Shown: positions 28,882-37,356, numbered from the stretch's first letter. The stretch: 39,605 bases of DNA from Candidatus Thiosymbion sp. (GCA_018435665.1 JAHDND010000099.1:1-39605), one strand, 5' to 3'. The notes: generated from the letters alone by a model not told the origin. Numbers and translations: made by a program.

Positions 28882-30681
28882 TTAGGACCTGGGCCTGGCC
28901 CCCAGCCGGGCGGCGATATCGGACTGCGCCTGGGCGAGGATGGAGTCGCGGTCGATGCCATCGAGGATGGCGCGGATGACCTGCTTGGGCCCCTTCTCGC
29001 CCCAGGACTTGCCGTGGGCCAGGAACTCCTCCGCCGCCTGGCCGACGACATAGGTGGCGTAGTAGGCGACCGCCCCCTGGGCAGTGCCCGTGATCAGGGT
29101 GGACAGGCCCCAGGTCCCCAGCTTGAGGACGGTGGACAGCAGATTCACCGCCCACACGGTCCCCATGAGCAGGGCCATCTGCCCGGCGATGGTCCGGACC
29201 AGGTCCGCCGCCTCGCCCTTGGAGATAGGCAGGCCATAGAGCTTGGACAGATGGACGATCATGCTGGCGTCCACCGCCAGGGCCGCCAGGAGATCGGCGA
29301 TGGGCACCGGGTTGAGGGCCACCGCCACGCCCTTGGCGATGCAATAGTTGCGGATCAGCACCGCCCCGACCTTGCGCTTGGCCGCCAGAATGCGCCGGCC
29401 AACCTGATCGGTGAGATTGCTGGCGAAGAGGCTGGCGTTGAGGGCTGCCAGGGTCTCGCCCTCCGCCTCCAGCAGCTCCCAGAGGCGGGTCTTGAGGGCA
29501 GCGATGTCCGGTTCCGGCTGGCGGAGCATCTCGGTCTCCCGGCCCTGGGCGTCGACCCGGATGACCAGCCGTTCCGCGGGCAGGGCACTGATGCCGACGA
29601 TGTTCCGGCGATCGATGAAGCCGGCGGTGTGGCGACGCAGGGAGGCGAACAGCAGGTCCCGTTCCTCCCGGGTGTAGCGGTCGATCTTGTTGAAGACCAG
29701 GATCGTCGGCCGCTGCATCACCACCAGGACGCGCAGGGCGCGGATCTCGGTCTCGGTGAGGTCACCGTCGACGATGAACAGCACCAGATCGGCCCGGCTG
29801 GCCACCTCGTGGGCCAGACGCTCCCGCTCCTCCCCCCGGACCTCGTTGAGGCCTGGGGTGTCGATGAGATAGACCCCACCGCTTTCATATTCCTCCCAGC
29901 GGCCCATCTGGGTGCCCTTGGTTTCGCCATGGAGGGGACTGGTGGTGAAATGGCGCTCGCCAAGGAGGGCGTTGAGGGTGGCGGACTTGCCAACACTGAC
30001 CCGACCGAAGACGGCGATGTGGATATGGCCCTGCTCCAGCTTCGCGAGCATGGCCTCGACCTGGCGGTAGTCGTCCGCCAGGGCCTCGCGCACCTCCGGG
30101 GGGATACGGGGATCGGCGACCAGCTCGCGCAGGCTCTCCCGGGCCAGGTCCAGATGACCCGGCTCCTCGGCCCTCTCCGGTTGTCCCGACTCCGCCGCCT
30201 GTTCCAAGTGTCCTGGTTCCTTCGCATTGGCCAGACGTCCCGGCTTCACCGCCTTGCCCTGAGGCCGGCGGGAAGCAGACCGCCCGCCCGATCTGGCTGC
30301 TTGCAGTTCCAGTTCCCAGCCATTGGGTTTATCGCTGCCCTGGTGATCCGCTGGTCCGCTGACCGGCCCGCTGGCGGATTCAGTGGCAGGTCCCCTGGCT
30401 GGTCGGCTGAACGTCTCTCTGGCAGGTCCCCTGACTGGTCCGCTGGGCGTCTCGCTGGCAGGTACCCTGGCTGGTCTGCTGGACGCCTCATTGATTGGTC
30501 CACTGGTCGGTTCCTTGGCAGGTCCTCTCTCTGGTCCACTGCCTTGCTCGCCAGTCGGGGCAACCTCTTGACCCGCCTCCCCCTCAAGGCCCAGGCTTTT
30601 TTTCCAATCCCGGCCGATCCGCGCGAGCGACTTCCAGGGCAAGTCGGGCAAAGCGTCTTGCACGCGCTTCGAGATTTTCAC
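28882..30681 (-). CDS. Membrane-associated GTPase with DUF697-like C-terminus and repeat linker
   Basis: A 599-residue GTPase. G1 is GRVSVGKS (226-233), G3 is DTPG (274-277) and G4 is NKID (331-334). The part after the G domain (about 410-590) has alanine-rich hydrophobic helices such as VAVALNPVPIADLLAALAVD, resembling DUF697, which is often found with such GTPases. Residues about 48-120 are 12-residue repeats of the form SGPVRGPARETF. The start is GTG at 30681 with GAGGAG eight bases upstream, so it overlaps the preceding GTPase gene by 98 bp in another frame. The two are probably translationally linked. Function is unknown; a role at the membrane is inferred. Confidence 0.82.
   Translation of the reverse strand: MKISKRVQDALPDLPWKSLARIGRDWKKSLGLEGEAGQEVAPTGEQGSGPERGPAKEPTSGPINEASSRPARVPASETPSGPVRGPARETFSRPARGPATESASGPVSGPADHQGSDKPNGWELELQAARSGGRSASRRPQGKAVKPGRLANAKEPGHLEQAAESGQPERAEEPGHLDLARESLRELVADPRIPPEVREALADDYRQVEAMLAKLEQGHIHIAVFGRVSVGKSATLNALLGERHFTTSPLHGETKGTQMGRWEEYESGGVYLIDTPGLNEVRGEERERLAHEVASRADLVLFIVDGDLTETEIRALRVLVVMQRPTILVFNKIDRYTREERDLLFASLRRHTAGFIDRRNIVGISALPAERLVIRVDAQGRETEMLRQPEPDIAALKTRLWELLEAEGETLAALNASLFASNLTDQVGRRILAAKRKVGAVLIRNYCIAKGVAVALNPVPIADLLAALAVDASMIVHLSKLYGLPISKGEAADLVRTIAGQMALLMGTVWAVNLLSTVLKLGTWGLSTLITGTAQGAVAYYATYVVGQAAEEFLAHGKSWGEKGPKQVIRAILDGIDRDSILAQAQSDIAARLGARPRS
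30353..30520 (-). repeat. 36-bp tandem repeats in the first-described GTPase gene
   Basis: Four 36-bp units start at 30353, 30389, 30425 and 30461, each beginning GGT on the plus strand, followed by a 24-bp partial unit (30497-30520) and further partial copies. They translate as variants of SGPVRGPARETF in the gene's frame. Confidence 0.88.
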
Positions 30682-32284
30682 TCAGGCTCTCCTCAAAGAC
30701 TTGCACCGCCTGGGCGGGCCGCAGGGCCCCCCGGGATTCCAGGGATTGGGCCACCGCCTTGCCCAGGGCCTCGAAAATCAGGCCGTAGGCCACCGCCTGG
30801 GCCAGGCCCCCGACCAGGGTCCCCACGCCGGGGAAGGCCTTGAGGGCATTGCCGGCCACCGCCAGGATGATGGTGGTGTGGCGGGCGACGCGCTTGCGCG
30901 CCAGCTCCAGCAGCATGTCCGTGTCCATCTCCCGCACCCGCACCTGATAGAGGGCCGCGAGCTCCCGGACCAGGGCGATCCCCAGATAACCCTGGATGAT
31001 GAGGTCCGACCCCGGGGCCACCGCCGCCATGGCCCCGACCATGGCCTTGCGGGCGTAGGAGGTCGTGAGTTCGTCGGCTCGCCGGGCACGGTGGGCCCGC
31101 TCCGCCTCGTCCAGGCGCCGGGCGACCAGGACGAAGACGCTGGCGTCCCGGAGCTTCTCCAGCACCGCCGGGTCCTCGTCCAGGTGGCGCTGCAGGGCCT
31201 CCCGCAGCTCGTCCACCCGGGGCGGCAGGTCGCGAACCTCGGTCCGCTCATCGCCATCGGGTCCCACCACCAGGACTTCCCGGCGGCCACCTGCCTGAAC
31301 GGCCACCAGGTCCACCCGCGGCCGGCTTCCCCGCCGCCGTCGGGCCCGGCTGGCATCCCGGACTGCTACCGGTGCTGCCGCCGATGCCGCCACCAGGGGC
31401 TTTGCCGTCATCGCCCGCCCCGCCGGGCCAGCCCCGCTCGCGGGGGTGACCGCCGCCAGCCCCTGCGCTGGCCCCTGCACCGCCCCCCCCTGCGTCGGCC
31501 CCTGCGCCAGACCTTGCTTTAGCCGCTCGGCCAGCCGCTCCCGCAGCAGGTCCAGCTCCTCGGACCGGTAGCGGTCGGTTTTGTTGAGGGCGACGATGAC
31601 CGGCTTGCCCAGGGCCAGCAGGTCCAGCAGATCCTGGTACTGGCTGCGGGTCAGATCACCGTCGCAGACGTAGACCACCAGGTGGGAGCGCAGGGCCTCC
31701 GCCCGCGCCAGCTCGTCGAGGCCCTGGCCGACCTCGTTGGTGCCCGGCATGTCGGTGAGGATGAGGGCGTCGCCACTGGGGCTGTGCCAGGCATAGGCGG
31801 CGATATCGCGGGTGGTGCCGCCGATGGCGCTGGTCGCCAGCTCCACCTCCGGCAGCAGGGCCTTGATCAGGCTAGACTTACCGCTGCTGATCTCGCCAAA
31901 GAAGCTGACATGGATCCGCCCCGCCGCCTTGCGTTGCTGGAGCAGGGCCAGCTCGCGACGGACCGCGGCGATGTCGATGCCGGCGGCGCCATCCTCTTCC
32001 AGCCGCCGTTCCAGGGTCTCCCGATCCAGCGGCGGCGGCGAGGCAACGGGGCCTGGACGTCGGGCGCGCAGCAGGCGCCACAGGGCATAGCCCCCGGCCA
32101 CCAGGATACCCAGAAGGGCCAGGCCATAGAACCAGAAGACCCAGGTGGGCCAGCGCTCCAGGCCCTGCCAGACCGAGAGGATGGTGTCGGTCAGGGACAG
32201 CAACACCCAGAGGATCAGCAGCGTCAGCAGCGCGATCCCCAGACCAATGGCGATGCGAATGAGTCGGGAGGGGCTCAAGGACAA
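30584..32284 (-). CDS. Membrane-anchored dynamin-like/HSR1-type GTPase
   Basis: About 566 residues from the chosen TTG start at 32284; the open frame reaches 32389 and the true start is uncertain. Numbering from 32284: two N-terminal membrane helices (about 10-33 and 49-70), then G1 GEISSGKS (130-137), the switch region GGTTRDIA, G3 DMPG (178-181) and G4 NKTD (234-237). A Gln/Gly/Ala-rich degenerate insert follows G4 (about 255-310). The C-terminal half has hydrophobic helices (GSDLIIQGYLGIALVRELAALY in blocks) similar in plan to the partner GTPase. A TATAAT (minus strand, 32333-32328) lies inside the longest frame and supports a downstream start. It overlaps the next gene by 98 bp. Function unknown. 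Confidence 0.78.
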   Translation of the reverse strand: MSLSPSRLIRIAIGLGIALLTLLILWVLLSLTDTILSVWQGLERWPTWVFWFYGLALLGILVAGGYALWRLLRARRPGPVASPPPLDRETLERRLEEDGAAGIDIAAVRRELALLQQRKAAGRIHVSFFGEISSGKSSLIKALLPEVELATSAIGGTTRDIAAYAWHSPSGDALILTDMPGTNEVGQGLDELARAEALRSHLVVYVCDGDLTRSQYQDLLDLLALGKPVIVALNKTDRYRSEELDLLRERLAERLKQGLAQGPTQGGAVQGPAQGLAAVTPASGAGPAGRAMTAKPLVAASAAAPVAVRDASRARRRRGSRPRVDLVAVQAGGRREVLVVGPDGDERTEVRDLPPRVDELREALQRHLDEDPAVLEKLRDASVFVLVARRLDEAERAHRARRADELTTSYARKAMVGAMAAVAPGSDLIIQGYLGIALVRELAALYQVRVREMDTDMLLELARKRVARHTTIILAVAGNALKAFPGVGTLVGGLAQAVAYGLIFEALGKAVAQSLESRGALRPAQAVQVFEESLSENLEARARRFARLALEVARADRPGLEKKPGP

Positions 32285-32327
32285 ACTCTCGGGCGTCTCG
32301 GGGACCAGTCGGATGGGTAACGGGAGG

Positions 32328-32398
32328 ATTATACAGATCGCCGCGCCGCTCGCGGCCGGGCCGAATCCCGTGCCGATCACCAAGGGCAACCGTATACT
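32328..32398. promoter_or_regulatory. Divergent promoter candidates between the GTPase pair and ycgN
   Basis: A perfect TATAAT lies on the minus strand (complement of 32328-32333), reading toward the GTPases. TATACT lies on the plus strand at 32393-32398, 39 bp before ycgN. Neither has a good -35 at standard distance, so the calls are tentative. Confidence 0.35.
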
Positions 32399-32437
32399 TC
32401 AGCCCTGCATCACCCTTGCGAGATTTCCGCCTCCGCC

Positions 32438-32887
32438 ATGAGCCCTACCCCGCCCCTCGCCCGCTTCTGGGAAACCACCCCCCTGAACGCCATGAGCGCC
32501 GACCAGTGGGAGGCCTTGTGCGACCGCTGCGGTAAGTGCTGCCTGGAGAAACTGGAGGAGGAGGAGACGGGGCGCATCTTCTACACCAACGTAGCCTGTC
32601 AGTTGCTGGACCCGGACACCGGGACCTGCGGCAATTACGCCCACCGGTCCCGCCTGGTGCATGACTGCATCGAACTCTCGCCGGCCAACGTGGCCGACCC
32701 GCGCTGGCTCCCCGCCACCTGTGCCTACCGCCTGCTGCGTCAGGGCCAGCCCTTGCCCGACTGGCACCCCCTCCTCAGCGGCGACCCCGCCTCCGTCCAT
32801 CGCGCCGGGCATTCCGTCGCCGGCCGGGTAATTCCCCCCGAGCAGGCCGGCCCCCTGACCCATCACCTCATCGACTGGGTCGAGTAG
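32438..32887 (+). CDS. ycgN: YcgN-family cysteine-cluster protein (UPF0260)
   Basis: A 149-residue protein of the YcgN/UPF0260 family, full length. The cysteine cluster CDRCGKCC gives C28, C31, C34 and C35, and further conserved cysteines occur in NVACQLLD, GTCGNY, VHDCIEL and ATCAYRLL. This spacing suggests metal or Fe-S binding of the zinc- or iron-chelating (CxxCxxCC) type. The family's role is unknown; in E. coli ycgN lies near cell-division genes. No signal peptide, so cytoplasmic. It is a single gene, divergent from the GTPase operon. Its stop is followed by the second copy of the palindromic element. Confidence 0.93.
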   Translation: MSPTPPLARFWETTPLNAMSADQWEALCDRCGKCCLEKLEEEETGRIFYTNVACQLLDPDTGTCGNYAHRSRLVHDCIELSPANVADPRWLPATCAYRLLRQGQPLPDWHPLLSGDPASVHRAGHSVAGRVIPPEQAGPLTHHLIDWVE

Positions 32888-32933
32888 GCTTCACAGGTGC
32901 CGGGGCGCTGAATCCCGCCATATTCGGGCTCCC

Positions 32934-33034
32934 CGGGTCGGGTGTCGTCTGGCAGGGGACGCCGTAAATACGTCCCTGTAGGCTTGGCAACCGCATCCAT
33001 GCGGTTGACACCCCTGCCAGACGCCCCCCGACCC
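32934..33034. repeat. Dispersed palindromic element, copy 2
   Basis: The outer stem is GGGTCGGG (32935-32942) with CCCGACCC (33027-33034), continuing to CTGGCAGGGG (32949-32958) with CCCCTGCCAG (33011-33020), with two mismatches between. Inside are GGGACG (32956-32961)/CGTCCC (32971-32976) and CAACCGC (32988-32994)/GCGGTTG (33001-33007) around ATCCAT. It has the same plan as the copy at 17157-17301. The left border CCCCGGGTCGGG also occurs alone at 26943-26954, next to the apaH 3' end. Confidence 0.88.
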
Positions 33035-33147
33035 TCTTCATCGATGAAGATCAGCGACGACCCTCTGAGAGCTTGAGAAAAATCCGTTTCTTCTCGGCCT
33101 CGAACTCGCTATCCCGTTGTTATTGAATATTCCCTGGTTCATGAACA

Positions 33148-33168
33148 AGAGGTTTTTTCGCAACCTCT
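33148..33168. other. Short hairpin in the ycgN-restriction gene spacer
   Basis: AGAGGTT (33148-33154) pairs with AACCTCT (33162-33168) around a seven-base loop TTTTCGC. It lies in the 407-bp convergent gap between ycgN and the restriction enzyme gene and could act as a weak bidirectional terminator. No convincing ORF is found in the gap. Confidence 0.4.
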
Positions 33169-33222
33169 GAGCGAGATCGGTGCCCTGGCCGGGAACGCAA
33201 GGGCAAGGGCGTCGCCGGAAAT

Positions 33223-33300
33223 CCCTTCGCCAGGATAGACCTGTGTAACCCTTCGCCAAGATTGACCTTTGTCACCTTTCACCAGGATCGATGATCAATA
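33223..33300. repeat. Three 26-bp degenerate repeats at the 3' end of the restriction gene
   Basis: Units start at 33223, 33249 and 33275, each opening with CCYTTCRCCARGATNGA. The third runs into the stop codon of the restriction enzyme gene (33295-33297). An inverted partial match, GGTCARTCTTGGYGA, is found at 37957-37971, beyond the other end of the restriction/Uma2 pair. This may mark the ends of a mobile module. Confidence 0.7.
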
Positions 33301-36300
33301 CCGGGGCATTCGCGGCGGGGCGGTGCGCCACAGGAGGTCGATCTCCTCCGCCGTGAGCCGGTAGGCCCGGTTCACCAGGTCCGCAAGGGCATGCTCCAGG
33401 GCACGGACCCGGACGGTGCGTTCGCGGGCGGGAACGGCGTATTCCCCGTGGGTCTGGATGAGTTCGGCGATGGCCTTGGGGCTGAGGCGCGGGGCGCCCT
33501 TGGGGCGGCGCTTGCGGACCTCGGCGACGAAATCGTCACCGCTCAGGTCGGCGAAGGTCTCCAGCCGCTGGCCGGGTTGATCGACGCCCAATTCCAGGCG
33601 CAGCCAGGACAGCAGTTCCCGGGATTGGTTCTGGGCCTCCTGTGTGAGGGCGAGGAGTTCGGCGACCCGCTCCTCGGTCTGGATGCGGATCTCCGGGGTC
33701 GGCTCGGCGATGGGCAGGGCCTCCATGCGGAAACCTGCGGGGTTCAGGGCCTCGTCCTTCATGTGGGGCAGATAGCGCCAGTTGTGCCACCACAGGAGGG
33801 GGGAGTTGAGAACGGCGAGCAGATAGGGGTCCGCGGTGGACAGAAAGAAGGTCTTGTCATTGCCATAGCGGCCCAACGAATCAAGCGCGTATTGTGGATG
33901 GAACTGTATGACCTGGTAGACAAGTTTCGGCCGGTCGAAGGCCCCGTAGTAATCGCAGGCCCTCAATTCCCACCAATACCGCCCCTTGTCCTGCCGGGCC
34001 ATGAGCCGATCTTGCAGCGGTTTCATGTGGGCGTGCAGGCTCGGGTAGGTCCGCTGGAAGACCGCCTCGGCCTCCTCGCCGGCATCGCTCCAGGGCCAGG
34101 CCCAATTGCCGCTGGATCTGAGCACGATCATCCACAGCCCCCGCCAGTCGGGAACCCAGCGGCCGATGTCCTGCCCGCGCAGGTAGGGCTTGATGATGGC
34201 CGCGCAGCCGGGGTCGTCGCGGATCAGGGCCGTCCGGGTGGCGTCGTCGATCAGGAAGGCCTCGTTGAGCCCGGTCTTGATCCCATAAAGGGGTTTGGCG
34301 CCGACGAACTCCATCAGGGGAACCCCGCGCTCCCGGATCAGGGCCATCAGGACCTCCACCTCCGGCGGCTCCAGGCTCCAGGGGGCGGCGCCGTAGCGGC
34401 TCCAGGGCACGTCGTAGCTGTGCTCGTGGACATAGTTCTCCAGCGACAGCTCGCCGGAGCGGTCCCGGGGGATGGGGCAGATCCGGACCATCGGCGCCGG
34501 AACTGCCGAGGCAGCCGCAGACGGAGCCGCTGCCGCATATGGGTCAGTTGTGTGTGACGAGTGTGACGAGTTGGACGGGTGAGGAGGGTCGCGTGGGTCA
34601 GATGGGTCGGATCGGTCAGATGGCTTAAATAGGTCCGATGGTTCGGTTCGGCCGGATGTGCTCGATGGGTCGGACGGATTGGACGGATCGGTCGGATTGG
34701 TCGGGACAGTCGAGGCGGTTGGAACAGCCTGAACGGCCGGATGGGACGGGGCGGCCTGGTTGGTCGGGTTGGTCGGGTCGGACTCGACGGCCGGATGGGA
34801 TGGGGCCGGCGGGCGTGGGTGGGCGACGAGGATGCAGGGGAAGGTGTCGGCGTCCTCAAAGATCGGGGCGTGGCCGAAGTCCAGGATCTCCTCGATCTCG
34901 GCCCGCTCGACGAAATAGCGGCGCAGGGGTTCGCCATAACCGGCCCGCAGCCATTTGTTGGTGACGATGTAGCTTAGCTTGCCGTCGGGGGCGAGCAGTT
35001 CCAGTCCCCGTTCGTAGAAGTAGACATAGAGGTCGGCGACGCCGCTGAAGGTGGCGTAACGCTGGGCCAGGTAGGGCTTGTAGCCGCCCAGCAGTTCCTG
35101 ACGGACATAGGGCGGGTTGCCGATCACCACGTCGAAGCCGCCGCGGGCGAAGACCTCGGGGAAGGCGGCGCGCCAGTCGAAGGGGCGGGCGTCGGCGGGC
35201 AGAGCGGCGAAGGCGGTGGCCAGGGCCGCCGGACCGTCCACGCCGGGGGGCTCCACCAGGGAGTTGCCGCAGCGGATGGTGCCGTCCAGGTTGTTCAGCG
35301 GCTTGTCGCGGCGTGCGGTCTTGAGCCAGAGGCTGAGCTTGGTGATCTCCACCGACTCCGGGTTGAGATCGACGCCGTAAAGATTTTCCTGGAGGATCTG
35401 GCGGTCCAGGTCGAAGAGACCACGCTGCCGGGGGGCGCCGGTCAGCTCCGCGATCAGGCGGTTGACCCGCTCGTATTCGGCGTAGAGGTAATCGAAGGCG
35501 GCGACCAGGAAGGCGCCCGACCCACAGGCCAGGTCCAGGATCTTGATGGTGCCCAGCACCTCCAGGTAATCCAGCCAGACGCGCAGGCGTGTCTCGGTGG
35601 CGAGGGGGCCGGGCCGGCCGGTGCGGTGGCGGGCCTCGATGGCGGCCAGGCGCGCGGCGAGCCAGCCGCCGATGGCACGGGCGACCATGAAACGGGTGAT
35701 GAGGTCCGGGGTGTAGAAGATGCCATCGCGCTTGCGCCGGGAGAGCTGGCGCTCGGCGGTGCCACCATGGGTGTTGGCGCGGATGGCGGCGCGGATGGCC
35801 TCCAGGTCGGTGATGGACTGCTCGAAGATGTGGCCGAGGATGTTGACGTTGAGATCGGTCTCGAAGTCGTAGCCGGCCAGGGCCCCGATGCCGTCCAGAC
35901 TCTCGTCGCTGACCCGCAGGGCGTCCAGCTCCGGGTCACGGGCGAAGAGCCCGCCGTTGTAGCCGTTGATCTGCATCGCTGGCATGCCCTTGTCCACGGC
36001 GTCGAACAGGCCGCGAAGCTGTTGCCAGCGGGTGACCGGGACAAAGCCCTCGGTCTTCGCCGTCAGGGCCTTGGCGAGGATCTTCGCCGGCAGCAGGCGG
36101 GTGTCCTCGCAAAAACAGATGAAGAGGCAGCGGTCCAGGAGCTTTTGGGTCAGCTCCAGCAGGCGGTCCTGGTGGGCGGCGGCTTGGTCAGCCGCCTGGT
36201 CAGCGGCTTTGTCGGCGGCTTGGTTCGCAGGGGCTGAGTCTTGATCCGGGGCCTGATCCATGGCTTGGTTCGCGGCCTGATCCATGGCTAGTTCCGTGAC

Positions 36301-37104
36301 CTGATTTGCGGCTTGCTCCGCGGTCCGGTCCATCGCCCGGGTTGTCGCCTGGACCGCCGCCGGCGGCGGGTTGTCGCGCCGCAACTGGTGGAAAAGGTCC
36401 AGACGCAGATCCCGGTAGAAGACGTAGAAGCCCTTGGTGATGCGCTCCTCTTCGCTGTGGGTCTGGCTGGCCAGGCGCTCGACCGGGCTCTCGCCGGTGG
36501 GGTTGGCCCCAAGCAGAGTGGGCCGGGAGAGGAGGAAGAGGAAGTCACCGAGGCGATCCGGGTCGGCCAGATCGGCCAGGAAGAAGCGCTGGCAGTAACC
36601 CTGGCCCCGGTCGGTGCGGTAGAGGCGCAGCTCGCTGAAGTTACCGACCAGGACCCAGCGGCAGCCGTCGACCTTGCTGGCATAGCCAAAGGCCTGCTCG
36701 ACCGGGGTGAGCCGGCCGTAGCCCGCGCCTTGCCGGGCGTCCAGGTCGGCCCCAGGGGCCTTGAGTTCCAGCACCGCCCGGGTCAGGTCGAGGGCGGGGC
36801 CATACCAGCCCAGACGGGCGTCCGGAGGCCGGTAGCCCTTCACCGCCTTGGAGCTGGTCTCGGGCTCCTGGTGGTGGATCTGGTCCGGGCCGACGATCAG
36901 GCGGTAGCCGAGCACGCGGTCCAGGACCTCGCTGAGGAACTGGCCTTGGAGGGGCTTTTCCTTCTGACCCAGGAGCGCGCCGCTGGCGGCGCTGGCGGCC
37001 CAGTTCGCGACGAGGCGTTGCCGTTCGTCATCCAGTTCCAGCGCCGGGGCGGTTTTGCCCCGGGCCTCGGCGAGCAGGCGGGCGTTGAACAGGGGTTTGG
37101 TCAT
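33295..37104 (-). CDS. Type IIG restriction-methylation enzyme (Eco57I/TaqI-like), with two repeat inserts
   Basis: A 1269-residue single-chain restriction-modification protein. An N-terminal nuclease domain shows a PD-(D/E)XK-like pair: PDAR near 94-97 and LELK at 112-115. The adenine methyltransferase core has motif I DLACGSGAF near 523 and motif IV NPPY near 661. The C-terminal half (about 870-1230) resembles the TaqI-like specificity domain, with GIKTGLNEAFLID and KPYLRGQDIGRW. Such enzymes cut and methylate DNA with one recognition domain. Two repeat blocks interrupt it: residues about 253-310 (four-residue DQAA/NQAM units) and 766-866 (Pro-Ser/Thr-Asp/Asn units). The second lies just between the catalytic and target-recognition parts. 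It is divergent from a Uma2-family gene. No separate methylase or specificity gene is seen. Confidence 0.88.
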   Translation of the reverse strand: MTKPLFNARLLAEARGKTAPALELDDERQRLVANWAASAASGALLGQKEKPLQGQFLSEVLDRVLGYRLIVGPDQIHHQEPETSSKAVKGYRPPDARLGWYGPALDLTRAVLELKAPGADLDARQGAGYGRLTPVEQAFGYASKVDGCRWVLVGNFSELRLYRTDRGQGYCQRFFLADLADPDRLGDFLFLLSRPTLLGANPTGESPVERLASQTHSEEERITKGFYVFYRDLRLDLFHQLRRDNPPPAAVQATTRAMDRTAEQAANQVTELAMDQAANQAMDQAPDQDSAPANQAADKAADQAADQAAAHQDRLLELTQKLLDRCLFICFCEDTRLLPAKILAKALTAKTEGFVPVTRWQQLRGLFDAVDKGMPAMQINGYNGGLFARDPELDALRVSDESLDGIGALAGYDFETDLNVNILGHIFEQSITDLEAIRAAIRANTHGGTAERQLSRRKRDGIFYTPDLITRFMVARAIGGWLAARLAAIEARHRTGRPGPLATETRLRVWLDYLEVLGTIKILDLACGSGAFLVAAFDYLYAEYERVNRLIAELTGAPRQRGLFDLDRQILQENLYGVDLNPESVEITKLSLWLKTARRDKPLNNLDGTIRCGNSLVEPPGVDGPAALATAFAALPADARPFDWRAAFPEVFARGGFDVVIGNPPYVRQELLGGYKPYLAQRYATFSGVADLYVYFYERGLELLAPDGKLSYIVTNKWLRAGYGEPLRRYFVERAEIEEILDFGHAPIFEDADTFPCILVAHPRPPAPSHPAVESDPTNPTNQAAPSHPAVQAVPTASTVPTNPTDPSNPSDPSSTSGRTEPSDLFKPSDRSDPSDPRDPPHPSNSSHSSHTTDPYAAAAPSAAASAVPAPMVRICPIPRDRSGELSLENYVHEHSYDVPWSRYGAAPWSLEPPEVEVLMALIRERGVPLMEFVGAKPLYGIKTGLNEAFLIDDATRTALIRDDPGCAAIIKPYLRGQDIGRWVPDWRGLWMIVLRSSGNWAWPWSDAGEEAEAVFQRTYPSLHAHMKPLQDRLMARQDKGRYWWELRACDYYGAFDRPKLVYQVIQFHPQYALDSLGRYGNDKTFFLSTADPYLLAVLNSPLLWWHNWRYLPHMKDEALNPAGFRMEALPIAEPTPEIRIQTEERVAELLALTQEAQNQSRELLSWLRLELGVDQPGQRLETFADLSGDDFVAEVRKRRPKGAPRLSPKAIAELIQTHGEYAVPARERTVRVRALEHALADLVNRAYRLTAEEIDLLWRTAPPRMPRY
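34507..34806 (-). repeat. Pro-Ser-Asp repeat block in the restriction gene
   Basis: About 300 bp of degenerate GGTCGGAT/GGATCGG-type repeats. In frame they give about 100 residues dominated by three-residue steps such as PSD, PTN and PSN, placed between the methyltransferase core and the specificity domain. No stop codon or frameshift is present in the block. Confidence 0.8.
36176..36345 (-). repeat. 12-bp repeat block in the restriction gene
   Basis: About 170 bp of degenerate 12-bp units encoding four-residue steps of the type DQAA, NQAM and ADQA (residues about 253-310), between the nuclease-side region and the methyltransferase. The frame is intact. The alanine/glutamine pattern would favour helix or coiled coil. 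Confidence 0.8.
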
Positions 37105-37356
37105 GGCGCGGGAGAATATCGCAAGTTAAGCCCATATTTCCCGTTGATTTTCCATGATCGCGCATGCCTTGGCCAACTCCAGAGCAAATGGCCCAGAGCA
37201 AAAGGGGTGCGATCACGCGGACCCGTCAATCGTGTGGCATTTGTTATCCTGACTCGATCGGAATGGCTCCCGTGGTGCCCGTTTTTCGGACCTCGACAAG
37301 TCATCACAGCCACGGGCGCTGCCCGACTTCACCCATCCACCCCGCGGAACATGACC

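Noticed and set aside
33038..33259. 73-residue minus-strand ORF
   Set aside because: It runs through the hairpin and 26-bp repeats, has no Shine-Dalgarno and no recognisable domain.
36313..37350. N-terminal extension of the Uma2 frame
   Set aside because: The extra 346 codons are antisense to the restriction gene and unrelated to Uma2; the family start is near 37357.
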